Of a stretch of 21,069 nt of DNA, positions 1 through 7,560 are shown one piece after another. The notes under the pieces are model-generated. The model did no database searches, was not told the origin of the DNA, and was given only the letters and a program-made list of their open reading frames with translations. This DNA is from QHCE01 sp038260095 (GTDB lineage: Bacteria; Actinomycetota; Actinomycetes; Mycobacteriales; QHCE01). The stretch is from assembly GCA_038260095.1 (NCBI GenBank), contig JBBSOC010000038.1, positions 1 to 21,069 on the forward strand. The letters are read 5' to 3'. Position 1 is the first letter of the stretch; each line of letters opens with the position of its first letter. Both the position numbers and the translations under genes were made by a program.

Positions 1-218
1 AACCCTCGCCTTTTGTTTTGTTTTTTGTGGCCGGCGTTTCTCCTTTTGTGGTGTGTGGGCCTCGCTTTTTGCCGCCCACCCCCCAACCCACTTTTGCGTC
101 ATGGAAGGCAAGTCGTGATAGTCCCAGCAGGAGGACCGCACCCTGTCGTCGCTGGGATACCGCACACAGTCAGGTAGCCTCAGTAGTGACGTGAATTGAC
201 GAGCAGGGGAGTGCGGCA
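1..218. other. Gene-free region upstream of the catalase
   Basis: I see no plausible coding region here. The first 70 bases are rich in T and G runs, unlike the rest of the window. A short inverted repeat GTGGGC/GCCCAC sits at 55-60 and 74-79. A 7-base perfect inverted repeat TCCCAGC/GCTGGGA lies at 122-128 and 151-157, about 60 bases before the catalase start; it could be a pair of operator half-sites or a leader hairpin, but nothing identifies the regulator. No convincing -35/-10 pair was found. Confidence 0.4.
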
Positions 219-1664
219 ATGGCTGGTTCAGCACCGGTATCAACGACTGAGACCGGCGCGCCGGCGCCCAGTGACGCGTTCGCGCTCAGCGTTGGGGCTA
301 ATGGTCCGATTTTGCTGCATGACCACCACTTCATCGCCCAGATGGCGCACTTCAACCGGGAGCGCGTGCCCGAGCGCAACGTGCATGCCAAGGGAGGGGG
401 CGCGTTTGGCAGTTTTGAGGTCACCGATGACGTCAGTGCGTTCACCAAAGCCGCGGTTTTCGCGCCGGGTGCCTTGACTGAAACACTGTTGCGCTTCTCC
501 ACCGTTGCTGGGGAACAAGGTTCGGCCGATACTGTGCGTGACCCGCGGGGTTTCGCATGCAAGTTCTACACCAGCGAAGGCAATTACGACCTGGTCGGCA
601 ATAACACTCCGGTGTTCTTCATCCGTGACCCGATGAAGTTTCCGCACTTCATCCGCTCGCAAAAACGGCTCCCCGACAGTGGCGTGCGCGACAATAACAT
701 GCAGTGGGACTTTTGGACCCTTAACCCCGAATCGGCCCATCAGGTCACGTACTTGATGGGGGATAGGGGCATTCCGGCGTCGTGGCGGCATATGGACGGT
801 TTTGGGTCGCACACCTACATGTGGGCGAACGCCGCCGGCGAAAAGTTCTGGGTGAAATACCACTTTCAGACTGAGCAAGGTATTGAGTTCTTTACCGCCG
901 ATCAAGCTGCGGCCATTGCTTCTGGGGATCCGGACTTTCACCGGCGCGATTTGTTCGAGCACATCAAGCGTGGCCAGTACCCCTCGTGGACGTTGTCTGT
1001 ACAGGTTATGCCCTATGCCGATGCTGTGAGCTACCGGTTCAACCCTTTCGACCTAACCAAGGTGTGGCCGCACAGCGACTATCCGCTGCGCCGAGTGGGC
1101 CGGTTGACTCTGAACCGCAATCCGGAGAACTTTTTCGCCCAGATTGAGCAGGCCGCCTTTGAACCGTCCGCCTTGGTACCTGGAATTGGGATTTCCCCCG
1201 ACAAGATGCTGCTGGGCCGCATGTTTGCCTACGCCGACACGCATCGCCACCGGATTGGCACCAACTACCAGCAGTTACCGGTGAACCAGCCGAAGACGCC
1301 AGTGAACACCTACTCCTTCGATGGCGCTATGCGCTACCACCACTCTGGTCGCAGCCCGGTGTACTCACCGAACTCCTACGGGGGTCCGGTTGCCGACGAG
1401 CAGACTGGCGCCGACCTTGGCTGGAGCGTGGACGGCGAGATGGTGCGCTCGGCGTACTCGCTGCATGTGCAGGACGATGATTTCGGCCAAGCGGGCACTT
1501 TGGTGCGCGACGTACTCGACGACGCGGCGCGGGTGCGGTTGGTCGGCAACATCGCCGGGCACTTAGGCGCCGGGGTGTCCCAGCCTGTGCTGGAGCGAGC
1601 GTTGGCCTATTGGCAGAACGTGGACGAGAACCTCGGCGTAGCTGTAGCCAAAGCCTTGGGCTAG
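219..1664 (+). CDS. katA: Monofunctional haem catalase
   Basis: The 481-residue product is a complete small-subunit haem catalase, which disproportionates hydrogen peroxide to water and oxygen in the cytoplasm. Visible landmarks are the distal-side motif RERVPERNVHAKGGGAFG with catalytic His56, the GNNTPVFFIRDP segment holding the distal Asn (128 or 129), and the proximal haem-ligand motif RMFAYADTHRHR with Tyr338. The length is typical of clade-3 catalases, and there is no C-terminal flavodoxin-like domain as in large catalases. The start ATG is preceded by AGGGGAG at good spacing. The gene stands alone: the next gene is convergent and ends 23 bases away. No oxidative-stress regulator (OxyR, FurA) is encoded next to it in the window, so its control cannot be read from here. 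Function is very secure; the exact symbol follows common usage. Confidence 0.96.
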   Translation: MAGSAPVSTTETGAPAPSDAFALSVGANGPILLHDHHFIAQMAHFNRERVPERNVHAKGGGAFGSFEVTDDVSAFTKAAVFAPGALTETLLRFSTVAGEQGSADTVRDPRGFACKFYTSEGNYDLVGNNTPVFFIRDPMKFPHFIRSQKRLPDSGVRDNNMQWDFWTLNPESAHQVTYLMGDRGIPASWRHMDGFGSHTYMWANAAGEKFWVKYHFQTEQGIEFFTADQAAAIASGDPDFHRRDLFEHIKRGQYPSWTLSVQVMPYADAVSYRFNPFDLTKVWPHSDYPLRRVGRLTLNRNPENFFAQIEQAAFEPSALVPGIGISPDKMLLGRMFAYADTHRHRIGTNYQQLPVNQPKTPVNTYSFDGAMRYHHSGRSPVYSPNSYGGPVADEQTGADLGWSVDGEMVRSAYSLHVQDDDFGQAGTLVRDVLDDAARVRLVGNIAGHLGAGVSQPVLERALAYWQNVDENLGVAVAKALG

Positions 1665-1687
1665 CAGAAGCTGCCGGCATCCAACAA

Positions 1688-1957
1688 TTAGCGGTAAATC
1701 TCCCGGCGGTGCCCCAGCTCGATCACCCACACCAACAGCTCATCGTCGTACAAGTCGTAAACTATTCGGTAGTTGCCAACCCGCAATCGTAGTGACCCGG
1801 CGCGGCCCTTTATAGCCTTAATGTCTAAATTAGCGGCATGAGGGTTAGCGGCGAGAACATCTATCGCGCTTCCGATCATCTTTTTGATTTGCGGGTCTAG
1901 TTTGCGTAGTTGTCGTCCGGCCTGAGGATCGAACTCCACGCGATATGCTGCACTCAC
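1688..1957 (-). CDS. RelE/ParE-family toxin
   Basis: An 89-residue basic protein with the RelE/ParE fold pattern: an N-terminal helix pair (FDPQAGRQLRKLDPQIKKMI), then a C-terminal beta-sheet reading LRLRVGNYRIVYDLYDDELL and ending GHRREIYR, the usual signature of this superfamily. Members either cut mRNA on the ribosome (RelE) or inhibit gyrase (ParE); the sequence alone does not decide between them, although the YRIVY and GHRREIY pattern is most common in RelE-like proteins. The GTG start overlaps the antitoxin stop by four bases (GTGA), so the two are translationally coupled. It is convergent with the catalase, with 23 bases between the two stop codons. Confidence 0.85.
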   Translation of the reverse strand: MSAAYRVEFDPQAGRQLRKLDPQIKKMIGSAIDVLAANPHAANLDIKAIKGRAGSLRLRVGNYRIVYDLYDDELLVWVIELGHRREIYR

Positions 1958-2280
1958 ACGTCTGTTTCGGCTAGCTCAGCATCGATTTCCGCCCGCAATG
2001 TCTCCCATGGGATGCCCTTTTCACCTGCGGCACGGCGGGCACGAGACGTATCAATGACTGGCCCCATACGCTTGGCCCACGCGTCTTCTTCCGCGTCTTC
2101 AAGGGCCTCTAACGCGGCGTGAGCTAGCCCGGCAGGCAACACGGCCAACACCTCGCGTTCCTGCTCAGTCAGCCACGCCACATGCCCTGCCCGTGCCGCG
2201 TCCATTGCCTTATCTACCGGCGACGGAGTGAGCGCATATACGCTGCCAGAATCGGTCTTGTGAGCTTGAGCGATAGCCAT
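1954..2280 (-). CDS. Antitoxin partner of the RelE/ParE toxin
   Basis: A 108-residue acidic protein encoded directly upstream of the toxin, with a 4-base overlap. The order antitoxin-then-toxin and the acidic C-terminal tail (ETLRAEIDAELAETDV) are typical of type II antitoxins, in which the tail wraps the toxin. The N-terminal half would be the DNA-binding part, but I do not recognise a clear ribbon-helix-helix or Phd/YefM motif, and at 108 residues it is longer than most RelB proteins. The ATG has no Shine-Dalgarno sequence, but a -10-like hexamer lies 6 bases upstream, so the message is probably leaderless. The assignment rests mainly on position, size and charge. Confidence 0.75.
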   Translation of the reverse strand: MAIAQAHKTDSGSVYALTPSPVDKAMDAARAGHVAWLTEQEREVLAVLPAGLAHAALEALEDAEEDAWAKRMGPVIDTSRARRAAGEKGIPWETLRAEIDAELAETDV

Positions 2281-2286
2281 ACCCTA

Positions 2287-2316
2287 AGTGTAAACGTCCA
2301 CCAGCTCAATCGTCCA
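2287..2316 (-). promoter_or_regulatory. Predicted promoter of the relBE-like operon (leaderless)
   Basis: On the minus strand, TACACT occupies 2292-2287 and is followed by exactly 6 bases and then the antitoxin ATG at 2280. A weak -35, TGGACG, lies at 2316-2311 with an 18-base spacer. The transcript would begin at or next to the ATG, which fits the absence of a Shine-Dalgarno sequence. Leaderless mRNAs are common in actinobacteria. This is inferred from sequence only. Confidence 0.45.
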
Positions 2317-2411
2317 GAAACCTCAGGATGTCAGCGGCGGCCCAGCAGGGAGGGACTTCGAAGCCGTAAGCAGCACCGCTTGCCGGCTGTACACAGCTTC
2401 GGTAAGCACAG

Positions 2412-3506
2412 CTAGCTACTGCGAGCGCGGCGCACAAGTCCGTAGCCGAATGTGCGCCGCAGACCAATCAGGTTAACGATAGCAACTAGCATTCCGAGCA
2501 GCCACGTCATAAAAAACAGCGGTAGATGGTCGTGGGGCGTCCCGATCGGATTCGCGGCGATGACTATCGCGATGCCTAGTAGGACGAGCTGAGCGAGCGT
2601 CCGTCGGAAGCATCTCCTAGCGCTGGAATACAGCCGCATGTCTGATCGCAGTGCCTCTCGCGCTTCTGGCGGGAAAGCGCGCAGACCTCCCCACAGGAGT
2701 AGTCCGAGGATCGCTCCCATCCCAGCAGCTATCGCCATAGACACTATGACGCTGGGCGGTGCTTGTTTCGGCGCGGGGTTAGCCTGCATCATGAACGCTA
2801 TAAGTAGGGCGAAGTGGAGCATAAGGGCAGCTGCGGCGATGTAGCCTAAAATTTGGCCGAGTAGCCCATGTAGCTGAGCTCCGAGCCGAGCATCACCTGG
2901 GCGGATTGATAGGACGGCGGTATACCAGCTGGCGGCTTTCCCCAAGCGGCCGCGCTTTTCTTCAATGAGACCGAGGCCGCTTAGCGCGTCGATATTTTCC
3001 GGTTCGATCCGCAATGCGTCCTTGTAGTGAGATTTTGCGGCCTTATAACGTTGGGCGTCAGTGGTCACGGCGCCGGCCATGATGTGAGTACTAGCGTCAT
3101 CAGAACTTAGCTCTAAAGCTGTTTCCATCGTTGTCTGGGCAGCTTTCCGCTTGCCCGCCGCTGACTGCATGGTGGCCAGAGCTAGCAGCGCCGGCACCCA
3201 TTCTGGCGCCGCGTCAACTGCGGCTTGGGCCGCTGCGACCGCCTTTTTGTGCTGCTTAATGCCAAGAAACGCATAGCTGGCGGTACATGTCAGGCTTGGC
3301 TCTAGACCAACTAAGGCAAGCCCGTGTTCGGCTGCTTGCGCTGCCTCTGCCGCTCGGCCAAGTCTGGAAAGCGTCACAATGATAAGGCTGTGCAGTTGTG
3401 CTGAAGAACTGTTCGTACTTGCCGGCATGAGCAGGCTCAACGCTTCGTCGTTTCGTCCGACATCCAGTAGCGCTCGAACGCGAGCCAGCAGCTCCGGATG
3501 GGGCAC
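2412..3506 (-). CDS. TPR-repeat protein with C-terminal membrane domain
   Basis: The 364-residue product starts with about 210 residues of tetratricopeptide-like helical repeats; the clearest units are around residues 85-100, 120-133, 154-168 and 188-202 (for example YKAAKSHYKDALRIEPENIDA). These are followed by four hydrophobic segments at about 217-240, 252-275, 304-320 and 328-349. TPR arrays bind protein partners; here they would be held at the membrane, probably in the cytoplasm. I chose the GTG at 3506 because the frame stays open another 95 codons into ribF on the opposite strand, where the peptide no longer resembles a TPR protein. No good Shine-Dalgarno precedes it, so the start is uncertain. 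It is divergent from ribF with 84 bases between them. No specific function can be given. Confidence 0.72.
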   Translation of the reverse strand: MPHPELLARVRALLDVGRNDEALSLLMPASTNSSSAQLHSLIIVTLSRLGRAAEAAQAAEHGLALVGLEPSLTCTASYAFLGIKQHKKAVAAAQAAVDAAPEWVPALLALATMQSAAGKRKAAQTTMETALELSSDDASTHIMAGAVTTDAQRYKAAKSHYKDALRIEPENIDALSGLGLIEEKRGRLGKAASWYTAVLSIRPGDARLGAQLHGLLGQILGYIAAAALMLHFALLIAFMMQANPAPKQAPPSVIVSMAIAAGMGAILGLLLWGGLRAFPPEAREALRSDMRLYSSARRCFRRTLAQLVLLGIAIVIAANPIGTPHDHLPLFFMTWLLGMLVAIVNLIGLRRTFGYGLVRRARSS

Positions 3507-3590
3507 AGCCAGAATGTAGCAGGCGTCACACCGTGCTAGCGCGGTGGCGCTGAGGGCGGCCTTTGGCTGGCCATGCGGTAAGAACGACAC

Positions 3591-4556
3591 GTGAAGATTT
3601 GGCGCGGCGCAGATCAGACCCCGCTCGATTGGGGTCGGTCTGTGGTGACCGTAGGAGTGTTCGATGGTGTACACCGGGGCCACCAACAGGTGATATCCCG
3701 TGCTGTCGCCACAGCGGCCGCGCGCGGGTTGTCCTGCGTCGTAGTCACGTTCGATCCGCATCCGGTAGAGGTGCTGCGGCCGGGCAAGCATCCTCCGGTG
3801 TTGACTCCGGTGGGCCGCAAGACTGAACTGTTACGTCAGCTGGGTGTCGACGCGGTGTGTGTACTTCCGTTTACTGTGGAGTTGAGTCACCACAGCCCGG
3901 AAGAATTTACACATGAGATCTTAGTGTCAGCGCTGCATGCCGCGGTGGTGGTCGTAGGAGAAAACTTTCGTTTTGGCCATCGAGCAGCCGGCGATGTCGA
4001 CTTGCTGCGCAAGCTCGGAGAACGGTTCGGTTTCAGTGTTGAAGGCTGCATCCTGGAGCGCCGGCTCGTTGACGGTAACAACAATGTTGAGCAGCCGATT
4101 TACTCTTCGACCTATATTCGTGCCTGTGTGGCTGCCGGCGATATGGTCAGCGCCGCTGCCGCGCTGGGCCGTCCGCATCGGATCGAGGGGCTTGTGGTGC
4201 GAGGAGATCAGCGAGGCAGCGAGCTGGGATTTCCCACAGCCAACCTTGCACCGCCGGCATTCACCGCGCTGCCAGCAGACGGGATTTATGTTGGTTGGCT
4301 ACGGCGCGCCCGCAAAGATGAGCCCATCCCGGCGGCGATCAGCGTGGGCAGCAATCCCACCTTCGCTGGTCAGGCCCGTCGCGTGGAAGCGCACCTTCTG
4401 GACTTCACCGCGGATCTCTATGGTGAGCAGGTAACGCTGGAGTTCGTCGACTGGCTGCGGCCGATGCGCCGCTTTGACACCACCGACCAGCTCGTAGCCG
4501 CGATCGCCGCGGACGTTGAGAACACCCGACGGGTTCTCGCTGAGCCTGCCTGCTAA
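3591..4556 (+). CDS. ribF: Bifunctional riboflavin kinase / FAD synthetase
   Basis: The 321-residue RibF makes FMN from riboflavin and then FAD from FMN. The N-terminal adenylyltransferase domain (about 1-185) shows the nucleotidyltransferase motif VFDGVHRGH (residues 23-31, the HxGH type) and the YSSTYIR motif at 171-177. The C-terminal riboflavin kinase domain (about 190-315) shows the GFPTANL signature, which binds nucleotide and magnesium. The length equals the family norm. The GTG start gives the typical actinobacterial N-terminus MxxWRG; the ribosome site before it is weak. It opens the conserved ribF - rpsO - pnp block; in mycobacteria truB lies nearby upstream, but here the upstream neighbours are unrelated. 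Confidence 0.96.
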   Translation: MKIWRGADQTPLDWGRSVVTVGVFDGVHRGHQQVISRAVATAAARGLSCVVVTFDPHPVEVLRPGKHPPVLTPVGRKTELLRQLGVDAVCVLPFTVELSHHSPEEFTHEILVSALHAAVVVVGENFRFGHRAAGDVDLLRKLGERFGFSVEGCILERRLVDGNNNVEQPIYSSTYIRACVAAGDMVSAAAALGRPHRIEGLVVRGDQRGSELGFPTANLAPPAFTALPADGIYVGWLRRARKDEPIPAAISVGSNPTFAGQARRVEAHLLDFTADLYGEQVTLEFVDWLRPMRRFDTTDQLVAAIAADVENTRRVLAEPAC

Positions 4557-4640
4557 CCTGGCGGTGGAATATACCCTGCACCAGCGGCCTCCGTGACGAA
4601 GACCGGGGATCGTTTCTACTAGCTCAAAGGAGAGCCGTCA

Positions 4641-5066
4641 GTGGCCACAGCCACCCAAAGCGCACCAGAAGTCGCAAACACCATCAGTAGTGGTTCCGCT
4701 GGGAGCCGCTCTACCGATAGCCGTTCCACTGGGAGTCGTTCCACCAGTAAAAAGGCCGCTGCGGCCAGAACAAGCAAACGAAGCCCGAAAAGTGTTGCTT
4801 CCGCACCAATGCAGAACAAAAGCGATATTATCGCGAAATTTGCTATTGGCGAGGGCGACACTGGTTCGCCCGAGGTGCAGGTTGCGCTGCTCACTGAGCG
4901 GATCAATCACCTCACTGGGCACCTCAAGACGCATCCGCATGATCACCACAGCCGCCGTGGCTTGCTGCTTTTGGTCGGCCAGCGCCGTAGGTTGCTCAAG
5001 TACCTAACGAATGTAGATATCGCCCGTTACCGGACGCTGATTGAAGCCCTGGGACTGCGGCGATAA
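4641..5066 (+). CDS. rpsO: Ribosomal protein S15 with a long N-terminal extension
   Basis: Residues 57-141 match ribosomal protein S15 of the small subunit (DTGSPEVQVALLTERI, HDHHSRRGLLLLVGQRRRLLKYL, and the end RYRTLIEALGLRR), which binds 16S rRNA early in 30S assembly. The family is normally about 89 residues; this product is 141. The extra 56 residues at the N-terminus are rich in Ser, Thr, Lys, Arg and Ala and contain three copies of a (G/D)SRST unit. The GTG at 4641 is preceded by AAAGGAGA at ideal spacing, while the internal ATG at 4809 (which would give a normal-sized 85-residue S15) has no ribosome-binding site, so the long form is favoured. Identity is certain; the extended start is likely. 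Confidence 0.93.
   Translation: MATATQSAPEVANTISSGSAGSRSTDSRSTGSRSTSKKAAAARTSKRSPKSVASAPMQNKSDIIAKFAIGEGDTGSPEVQVALLTERINHLTGHLKTHPHDHHSRRGLLLLVGQRRRLLKYLTNVDIARYRTLIEALGLRR
4701..4745 (+). repeat. Three in-frame 15-base tandem repeats inside rpsO
   Basis: Three diverged 15-base units (4701-4715, 4716-4730, 4731-4745) encode GSRST, DSRST and GSRST in the S15 N-terminal extension. The copies differ at several bases, so the array is not a fresh slippage product. It suggests the extension grew by short duplications. Confidence 0.8.
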
Positions 5067-5327
5067 CGAATATGTACACCCGGGAGTGGCATGGTGCCGC
5101 TCCCGGTATGTGCATGAAGAACGGTTGAGGCTCGGCCGTTCCCTAATGCGCAGCACGCCGCTGGACTTATCTAGCCCGCTATGGTTAGGCGTTTCTCGGT
5201 CCTCGGTAGTGGTGCTCGGACCTGCGGAGAAATTCACCGCGAATGATCCGCGCACTTCGATCGAAGACCGGCGCTCCCACATGTGGTTTCTGATGAGACC
5301 GGCCTTACCTGACAAGGAGAAACACAT
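5067..5327 (+). other. rpsO-pnp intergenic region
   Basis: This 261-base gap has no credible gene. It begins with a strong hairpin (listed separately), and near its end carries the perfect 12-base palindrome CTTCGATCGAAG at 5255-5266. Mycobacterium tuberculosis has a lipoprotein gene (lppU) between rpsO and pnp; none is present here. The pnp ribosome-binding site AAGGAGAAA closes the region. In enterobacteria the leader of pnp is the site of its autoregulation by RNase III and PNPase; whether that applies here is unknown. Confidence 0.5.
5080..5106 (+). terminator. Strong hairpin after rpsO
   Basis: A 12-base stem (arms 5080-5091 and 5095-5106, one G-T wobble) closes a 3-base loop, starting 13 bases after the rpsO stop. 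There is no T-run after it, as is common for actinobacterial terminators. It could attenuate transcription into pnp, protect the rpsO 3' end, or be an RNA-processing site. Confidence 0.6.
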
Positions 5328-7538
5328 ATGTCGGCTCATTCCGGCAACTCCGTTGAATCTGCCCCCGAATCGGTGGTAGCTGTCATCGACAATGGCACTC
5401 GCGGTACCCGTGAAGTGACCTTTTCCACCGGCCGGCTTGCCCGCCAAGCTGCCGGTTCGGCAACAGCCCAGTTGGGTGACACGTTTATTTTGTCGGCCAC
5501 GACCGTCGGCAAGCACCCCAAAGACCACTTTGACTTCTTCCCGCTAACTGTAGATGTAGAAGAGCGCATGTATGCCGCGGGCCGCATTCCTGGCTCCTTC
5601 TTCCGCAGAGAAGGGCGCCCTAGCGAGGACGCCATCCTCACCTGTCGACTTATCGACCGTCCGCTACGGCCGAGTTTCGTAAATGGTCTACGCAACGAGG
5701 TGCAAGTGGTGTGTACCGTGCTGGCGCTAGAGCCTGGCACGTTGTATGACGTTGTGGCCATCAATGCCGCTTCTATGTCCACTCAGCTGGCTGGTTTGCC
5801 ATTCTCTGGCCCGATCGGAGCCACTCGGTTGGCCTACATCGGTAGGGATTGGGTCGCCTTCCCTACGCATGCGGAGCTTGAAGAAGCTACTTTTGACATG
5901 GTGGTTGCTGGACGCGTACTCGAGGATGATTCGGTAGCGATCATGATGGTCGAGGCTGAGGCCCCCGAGCGCACGCTGACCCTGATAGAGGGTGGCAGCC
6001 CAGCACCCACCGAAGAGGTAGTTGCGCAGGGCCTAGAGGCCGCAAAGCCTGCCATCCGCTCGCTGTGCGCTGCGCAGTCGCAACTTGCGTCTAAGACAGC
6101 GAAGGAAACCGCGGAGTTCCCACTCTTCCCCGACTATCAAGGCGATGTGCTGGCCGCTGTAACCAGCGCTGTGTCCAGCGAGTTGGGTTCCGCTTTGCGT
6201 ATCGCCGCTAAGCAGGAGCGCGAAAGCGAGCTCGATCGAGTCAAGAAGCTGGCCTTTGAACGAGTTGGCGCCGACTTCGTAGGCCGAGAGGCTGAGGTCT
6301 TGGGTGCGCTGAAAGCGCTGACCAAGAAGCTAGTACGGCAACGGGTGCTGCAGGACAAGATACGCATCGATGGCCGCGGCCTCACCGATATCCGGACGCT
6401 CTCGGCAGAGGTCGAAGTGCTGCCACGGGTGCACGGTTCGGCGTTGTTCGAGCGTGGCGAGACCCAAATTTTGGGCGTAACAACACTGAACATGCTTCGC
6501 ATGGAGCAGCAGTTGGACACGCTGTCGCCACAGACTCGCAAGCGGTACATGCACAACTACAACTTTCCGCCTTACTCCACTGGTGAGACTGGCCGGGTGG
6601 GGTCGCCCAAACGTCGCGAGATCGGCCACGGAGCGCTGGCTGAGCGAGCACTAATACCTGTGCTGCCAAGCCGGGAAGATTTCCCGTACGCCATCCGGCA
6701 AGTATCGGAGGCGCTGGGCTCTAACGGCTCTACATCGATGGGTTCGGTGTGTGCCAGCACGTTGAGCATGTTGAACGCTGGTGTGCCGCTGAAAGCCCCG
6801 GTGGCTGGTATCGCGATGGGTCTGATCAGCGATGAAATCGAGGATGCAGGCGGGAACTCGAGCGTGCGATATGTGACGCTCACCGACATTCTAGGCGTCG
6901 AAGATGCCTACGGCGACATGGACTTTAAGGTTGCCGGCACCAAGGACTTCGTCACTGCGCTGCAACTGGACACCAAACTCGACGGTATCCCGTCGGGGGT
7001 GTTGGCGGCAGCGCTGACCCAGGCGCGCAACGCTCGTCTGGCCATTCTGGATGTGCTCGCCGAGGCGATCGACGGTCCAGACGAGATGTCGCCACTGGCT
7101 CCCCGAGTGGTCACAGTGACCGTTCCCGTGGACAAGATTGGCGCGGTGATCGGCCCCAAAGGCCAGACGATCAACGCCATTCAAGACGAGACTGGCGCTG
7201 ACATCTCCATCGAAGATGATGGAACGATTTACGTGGGCGCTACCGACGGGCAATCGGCGAGTGCCGCGGTGGACCGAATCAACGCGATTGCCAACCCGCA
7301 GATGCCCAAAGTTGGGGAGCGGTACTTGGGCACGGTCGTGAAAACGGCCGCGTTCGGTGCTTTCGTTTCTCTGCTACCCGGTAAAGATGGGCTAGTACAC
7401 ATCTCCAAGTTGGGTAGCGGACAGCGCGTAGCAAGAACCGAGGATGTTGCTAACGTGGGCGACAAAATCCAGGTGGAAATCGTTGAAATAGACGCGCGCG
7501 GCAAGATTAGTCTGGTCCCGGTTCGGGACGACGCCTAG
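5328..7538 (+). CDS. pnp: Polyribonucleotide nucleotidyltransferase (PNPase)
   Basis: The 736-residue PNPase degrades RNA from the 3' end using phosphate and can also add tails; it works as a trimer in the cytoplasm. Two RNase PH-like domains are visible: the first near residues 20-235, and the second from about 347 (GRGLTDIRTLSAEVEVLPRVHGS, shown in two overlapping parts in the protein, then FERGETQILGVTTL). They are separated by an all-helical linker. A KH domain at about 594-655 carries the GPKG loop (KIGAVIGPKGQTINAI), and an S1 RNA-binding domain covers about 661-735. The length is normal for actinobacteria, where the same gene was first named gpsI. The ATG is preceded by AAGGAGAAA. It is followed 22 bases later by the M16 peptidase, the usual actinobacterial arrangement. 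Confidence 0.98.
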   Translation: MSAHSGNSVESAPESVVAVIDNGTRGTREVTFSTGRLARQAAGSATAQLGDTFILSATTVGKHPKDHFDFFPLTVDVEERMYAAGRIPGSFFRREGRPSEDAILTCRLIDRPLRPSFVNGLRNEVQVVCTVLALEPGTLYDVVAINAASMSTQLAGLPFSGPIGATRLAYIGRDWVAFPTHAELEEATFDMVVAGRVLEDDSVAIMMVEAEAPERTLTLIEGGSPAPTEEVVAQGLEAAKPAIRSLCAAQSQLASKTAKETAEFPLFPDYQGDVLAAVTSAVSSELGSALRIAAKQERESELDRVKKLAFERVGADFVGREAEVLGALKALTKKLVRQRVLQDKIRIDGRGLTDIRTLSAEVEVLPRVHGSALFERGETQILGVTTLNMLRMEQQLDTLSPQTRKRYMHNYNFPPYSTGETGRVGSPKRREIGHGALAERALIPVLPSREDFPYAIRQVSEALGSNGSTSMGSVCASTLSMLNAGVPLKAPVAGIAMGLISDEIEDAGGNSSVRYVTLTDILGVEDAYGDMDFKVAGTKDFVTALQLDTKLDGIPSGVLAAALTQARNARLAILDVLAEAIDGPDEMSPLAPRVVTVTVPVDKIGAVIGPKGQTINAIQDETGADISIEDDGTIYVGATDGQSASAAVDRINAIANPQMPKVGERYLGTVVKTAAFGAFVSLLPGKDGLVHISKLGSGQRVARTEDVANVGDKIQVEIVEIDARGKISLVPVRDDA

Positions 7539-7560
7539 CTCGGCGCCGTGCCACACGGAG

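Noticed and set aside
240..962. 240-codon open frame on the minus strand inside the catalase gene
   Set aside because: It is the complement of a certain gene, with no ribosome site and a composition mirroring catalase codons.
3507..3791. N-terminal extension of the TPR protein (open frame to 3791)
   Set aside because: The extra 95 codons lie opposite the first third of ribF, lack TPR or signal features and have irregular composition; the frame is open only because of the ribF codon pattern.
4809..5066. Normal-length S15 from the internal ATG at 4809
   Set aside because: No Shine-Dalgarno lies before it, while the upstream GTG has AAAGGAGA at ideal spacing. It remains possible as a secondary start.
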